Assembly (NCBI GenBank): GCA_049585195.1
Contig: JBAUZG010000465.1
Span: 1-15,699, forward strand
Source: KBS-96 sp049585195
Lineage (GTDB): Bacteria; Acidobacteriota; Terriglobia; Bryobacterales; Bryobacteraceae
Reading direction: 5' to 3'
Length of the DNA: 15,699 bases
Shown in pieces: positions 13,801 to 15,699 of the stretch. The notes beneath the pieces are model-generated. The model saw only the letters and a program-made list of their open reading frames with translations. It had not been told where the DNA came from and did no database searches. Both the position numbers and the translations under genes were made by a program. Numbering within the stretch: the stretch's first letter is position 1; the number at the start of each line of letters is the position of its first letter.

Positions 13801-14326
13801 GCGAAGCGTGTTCGCAGCCGGGCGACCGCGGAACGCCGAACTTGTTCAATTCCTGAAATCCTTGCGGAGTGTTGAAGTAGATTCGGGCTACAAGCGTCTT
13901 GGCGAGAGAAAAGAAATCGTCAGAATTCGATTCAAGAGATGCCAGCAGGTCTGATTGCTGGGCGGGCGTACAGCGAGCAAACGAAACGCCATGCCCTTCC
14001 ATCGCATGGCCATCGAGCGAATTCAGCCCGGCAAAGAACCGGTGGCGCAATTCCTCATCGTGGGTCAGAAACAGATCCACGTACCGGTTGATCTCGGCAT
14101 CGGCGGCTCCCGGCGTATCCGTTCGCGGAATGATCTGCTCGGCCAAGGCAATCACGGTTTCGTTCTGATGCGCATCGAGAACTCTCGGCTGCCACTTCGG
14201 ATCGCGAGCCACGAGCAGCGATTCATCATCCCGGATTGCTGGGCCAGGGGCCTGGTCGGAAGCACGCAGCCCTGCAGCGCCAGCCAATCCTGCGGCGCTG
14301 GCGCGGAACAGATCGCGGCGGTTCAT
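13793..14326 (-). CDS. Gluconate 2-dehydrogenase subunit 3-like Tat-exported protein
   Basis: Starting at the ATG at 14326 the product has 177 residues and opens with MNRRDLFRASAAGLAGAAGLRA, a twin-arginine signal peptide. Starting further upstream would bury this signal, so the internal start is preferred although no clear ribosome-binding site precedes it. The body resembles gluconate 2-dehydrogenase subunit 3: VIALAEQIIPRTDTPGAADAEI at about 57-78, RFFAGLNSLD, DDFFSLAKTLVARIYFNTPQG, and a C-terminal GVPRSPGCEHASHG. In characterised dehydrogenases this small periplasmic subunit accompanies a flavin-binding GMC oxidoreductase and a cytochrome. Neither partner is adjacent, so it may serve an enzyme encoded elsewhere. 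It heads the operon and its last 8 bp overlap the permease gene. Confidence 0.82.
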   Translation of the reverse strand: MNRRDLFRASAAGLAGAAGLRASDQAPGPAIRDDESLLVARDPKWQPRVLDAHQNETVIALAEQIIPRTDTPGAADAEINRYVDLFLTHDEELRHRFFAGLNSLDGHAMEGHGVSFARCTPAQQSDLLASLESNSDDFFSLAKTLVARIYFNTPQGFQELNKFGVPRSPGCEHASHG

Positions 14327-14384
14327 CTGAAGTAATGGTAGCGCGGCATGGCTCGCTCGGTCAGCGCCATATAACGTCGGCGCA

Positions 14385-14633
14385 CTACAAGCCGGCTTCA
14401 AGAAACGCGTCGAGCTCCTTTTGGGTTTCAATCGCTTTGTCCCAGTGTGGATCCAGAATCTTAACTCTTTCTTTCCCGGTGCCAAACCGTGGACCCGTGT
14501 CGTGTTTCGTTTGAGTTGGCACTATCCGGGCAATTGACTTGCCGTATCGGGAAATCGTCACCGTCTCGCCCCTTTCAACAGCGCTTAATATCTGCGCTAG
14601 ATTCTTCTTGGCGTAGGCAGCACTCACTTCCAT
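14385..14633 (-). CDS. Orphan Phd/YefM-family antitoxin
   Basis: This 82-residue protein begins MEVSAAYAKKNLAQILSAVE and continues with ERGETVTISRYGKSIARIVP, the standard Phd/YefM fold that binds DNA as a dimer and, through its C-terminal tail, neutralises a toxin. The tail has PRFGTGKERVKILDPHWDKA, typical of Phd proteins paired with PIN-domain toxins. No toxin gene follows: the next 58 bp are non-coding, then comes the Tat-exported protein gene. The other side is the arylesterase gene. No Shine-Dalgarno sequence is evident at the ATG. It could be a toxin-less remnant or act in trans; the sequence alone does not show which. Confidence 0.82.
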   Translation of the reverse strand: MEVSAAYAKKNLAQILSAVERGETVTISRYGKSIARIVPTQTKHDTGPRFGTGKERVKILDPHWDKAIETQKELDAFLEAGL

Positions 14634-14643
14634 GCATCGACTA

Positions 14644-14749
14644 TAGCTAACTTTGCTGGTATAAGCCGGCCAGCAGGCCGGCTCGTCGCCACGACTGGCG
14701 ACCCCACAACAGAACAGCCCAGCGGCCTAATAGCCAACTTTGTTGGCTA
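14644..14749. repeat. Near-identical 16-bp direct repeat, one copy inside a hairpin
   Basis: TAGCTAACTTTGCTGG (14644-14659) and TAGCCAACTTTGTTGG (14731-14746) differ at 2 of 16 positions and bracket the gap between the Phd antitoxin and the arylesterase gene. The second copy belongs to a perfect 8-bp inverted repeat, TAGCCAAC (14731-14738) and GTTGGCTA (14742-14749), that covers the arylesterase stop codon. The first copy lies just upstream of the antitoxin start, where a Phd operator would be expected. No T tract follows the hairpin. Confidence 0.6.
14664..14702. repeat. Two tandem GC-rich hairpins, REP-like
   Basis: AGCCGGCC (14664-14671) pairs with GGCCGGCT (14676-14683) around a 4-nt loop, and 1 nt later GTCGCCA (14685-14691) pairs with TGGCGAC (14696-14702), again with a 4-nt loop. 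Paired short palindromes in an intergenic gap resemble REP/BIME elements. Only one such unit is in the window, so whether it is dispersed in the genome cannot be seen. Confidence 0.5.
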
Positions 14750-15457
14750 ACTATGTTTCAACAGCGGCCGGATCAGATCGAACACGTCCTTGGCCACAAT
14801 CTCGTTTCCCGCCTGGTCGGGGTGGATTCCATCGGGCTGCATCAAACTCGGGTCCGCATACACATGCACAAGCAGAAATGGAATGAACCGGAGCTTATAT
14901 TTCTTCGCCAGCTCGGGGAAGATGGCGGTAAACGGCTTAACATAGTCCGGTCCATAGTTAGGCGGCAAGGTGATGCCGGCGAGCACAACGGGAAGGCCGG
15001 CCGCCCGTAAGCGCTGAATCATGTCGTCGAGATTTTGGCGTGTTGCCTCGATTGGAACTCCTCGTAGCCCATCGTTGCCGCCGAATTCGAGTACGACCAA
15101 AGCCGGCTTCACCGCAATCACATTGTCGATCCGCGCCAGGCCATCGGTTGTCGTATCGCCGCTAACGCCCTGGTTGTCCACTCGATAGCGGTAGCCTGAC
15201 CGGTCGAGAAGGTCCTGCAGGAATGCGGGATAGCTCTTGCCCGAAACGCCTTGGGTGAGACTATCGCCAAAGGTGACGATGACCGGACGTGAGTCGCTCG
15301 CCGCCGGCGCGGATGGCTGCTGCGGTGTAGCCGGCTCGCTTGGCTCGGAACTAGTAGGGGCTTCCTTGCGTTCATTAGAGTGTGAGCTGCCGCAACCAAA
15401 ATTCCCGAAACTGGCTGTCAGAACCCAAACTGCAACAATAATAACGTTAGACCGCAT
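14747..15457 (-). CDS. Exported SGNH-hydrolase, TesA-like arylesterase
   Basis: This 236-residue SGNH/GDSL esterase has the catalytic blocks in order: VTFGDSLTQG with nucleophile Ser66, block II Gly in VDNQGVSGDTT near 97, LEFGGNDGLRG with Asn128, and the charge-relay DGIHPDQAGN with Asp209 and His212. TesA-like enzymes hydrolyse aryl esters, lysophospholipids or acyl thioesters in the periplasm. The N-terminus is a hydrophobic signal ending GNFGCGSS; Cys22 could be lipidated, but the lipobox is poor. A Ser/Pro/Glu-rich linker at about 28-55 precedes the domain. The ATG at 15457 is preferred to the GTG at 15466 because GGAA lies upstream and the signal peptide starts cleanly. The divergent ABC ATPase reproduces the tesA-ybbA arrangement known from E. 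coli, which supports the assignment. Confidence 0.9.
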   Translation of the reverse strand: MRSNVIIVAVWVLTASFGNFGCGSSHSNERKEAPTSSEPSEPATPQQPSAPAASDSRPVIVTFGDSLTQGVSGKSYPAFLQDLLDRSGYRYRVDNQGVSGDTTTDGLARIDNVIAVKPALVVLEFGGNDGLRGVPIEATRQNLDDMIQRLRAAGLPVVLAGITLPPNYGPDYVKPFTAIFPELAKKYKLRFIPFLLVHVYADPSLMQPDGIHPDQAGNEIVAKDVFDLIRPLLKHS

Positions 15458-15481
15458 TCGTTCCACATCTTATCGACTGTG

Positions 15482-15699
15482 ATGACCTCCCCGAGGGTTT
15501 CCAGCCCAACACAAGACATGATTCAGGTGTCGAACCTGACCAAAACCATTCAGAACGGCGACGCGCGCGTCGAGATTCTCCGGGGGGTCTCGTTCAGTGT
15601 TCCGCCAGGCCAGTTTCTCGCCATCATGGGCGCTTCCGGTAGCGGAAAGAGCACGCTTCTCGGACTGCTTGCCGGCCTCGATAGCGTGACCTCCGGCAC
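15482..15699 (+). CDS. YbbA/LolD-type ABC transporter ATPase, 5' part only
   Basis: Only the first 72 codons are present before the window ends. The reading frame contains IQVSNLTKTIQNGDARVEIL, an A-loop region typical of LolD/MacB-type ATPases, then the Walker A motif GASGSGKST (residues 50-58) and LLGLLAGLDSVTSG. These features and the divergent TesA-like gene point to YbbA, the ATPase of the YbbAP exporter family. The ATG at 15482 is in frame with an alternative GTG at 15479 and a later Met at residue 13 (15518). No Shine-Dalgarno sequence precedes any of them. The Walker B, signature and H-loop motifs are beyond the window, so activity cannot be assessed. Confidence 0.88.
   Translation, partial: MTSPRVSSPTQDMIQVSNLTKTIQNGDARVEILRGVSFSVPPGQFLAIMGASGSGKSTLLGLLAGLDSVTSG

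Noticed and set aside
14327..14485. N-terminal extension of the Tat-exported protein to an ATG at 14485
   Set aside because: It would place 53 unrelated residues before a perfect twin-arginine signal and overlap the antitoxin gene on the same strand.
14731..14749. Hairpin at the arylesterase stop as an intrinsic terminator
   Set aside because: The stem is good but neither strand has a T tract after it, so it is reported only as part of a repeat cluster.
1..15699. CRISPR array, prophage, integron or insertion sequence
   Set aside because: No regularly spaced repeats, integrase, transposase or phage structural gene was seen on either strand.

Overview
The window looks like chromosomal DNA of an Acidobacteriota bacterium. 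The indicators are an Oar-like outer-membrane protein with a carboxypeptidase-regulatory N-terminus, an ~800-residue duplicated ABC permease of the 'acidobacterial duplicated orphan permease' (ADOP) type, and a BlaI/M56 pair whose peptidase carries a C-terminal GWxTD domain. This is inferred from gene families only; no rRNA or other taxonomic marker is present. Coding density is high, no gap exceeds 300 bp, and I see no rRNA, tRNA, CRISPR array, insertion sequence or prophage gene.

Layout. (1) 1-2689, minus strand: Oar/TonB-dependent-receptor-like protein, cut off at its C-terminus by the window edge. (2) 2690-5045: a divergent promoter region carrying three GTAAA motifs that resemble CpxR boxes, then a CpxR-like response regulator and a CpxA-like sensor kinase overlapping by 4 bp. 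(3) 5049-5459, minus strand: a small exported TonB C-terminal-domain protein, convergent with the kinase. (4) 5650-5967: a VapB-type antitoxin followed directly by what looks like the last ~26 codons of a deleted vapC toxin. (5) 6017-8443: the ADOP permease, then a strong intrinsic terminator. (6) 8499-10423: a promoter with an inverted-repeat operator, a BlaI/MecI-family repressor, and a membrane M56 metallopeptidase-GWxTD protein in a translationally coupled pair. (7) 10430-14326, minus strand: a tight four-gene unit read right to left: Tat-exported gluconate-2-dehydrogenase-subunit-3-like protein, APC-family amino-acid permease, FolC, and a PlsC-type acyltransferase. (8) 14385-14749: a solitary Phd/YefM antitoxin with no adjacent toxin, and a cluster of small inverted repeats. 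(9) 14747-15699: an arylesterase-type SGNH hydrolase divergent from the start of a YbbA/LolD-type ABC ATPase, the same pairing as tesA/ybbA in proteobacteria.

Functionally this is mostly envelope biology: outer-membrane protein, envelope-stress-like two-component system, TonB-domain protein, exporter-type permeases, signal-responsive membrane peptidase, phospholipid acyltransferase and lipid/ester hydrolase. Two antitoxins without toxins suggest decayed toxin-antitoxin loci. I do not see a convincing wholly new system. The best leads are the predicted CpxR boxes with a matching recognition helix, the vapC relic, and the BlaI operator layout controlling an M56-GWxTD fusion.
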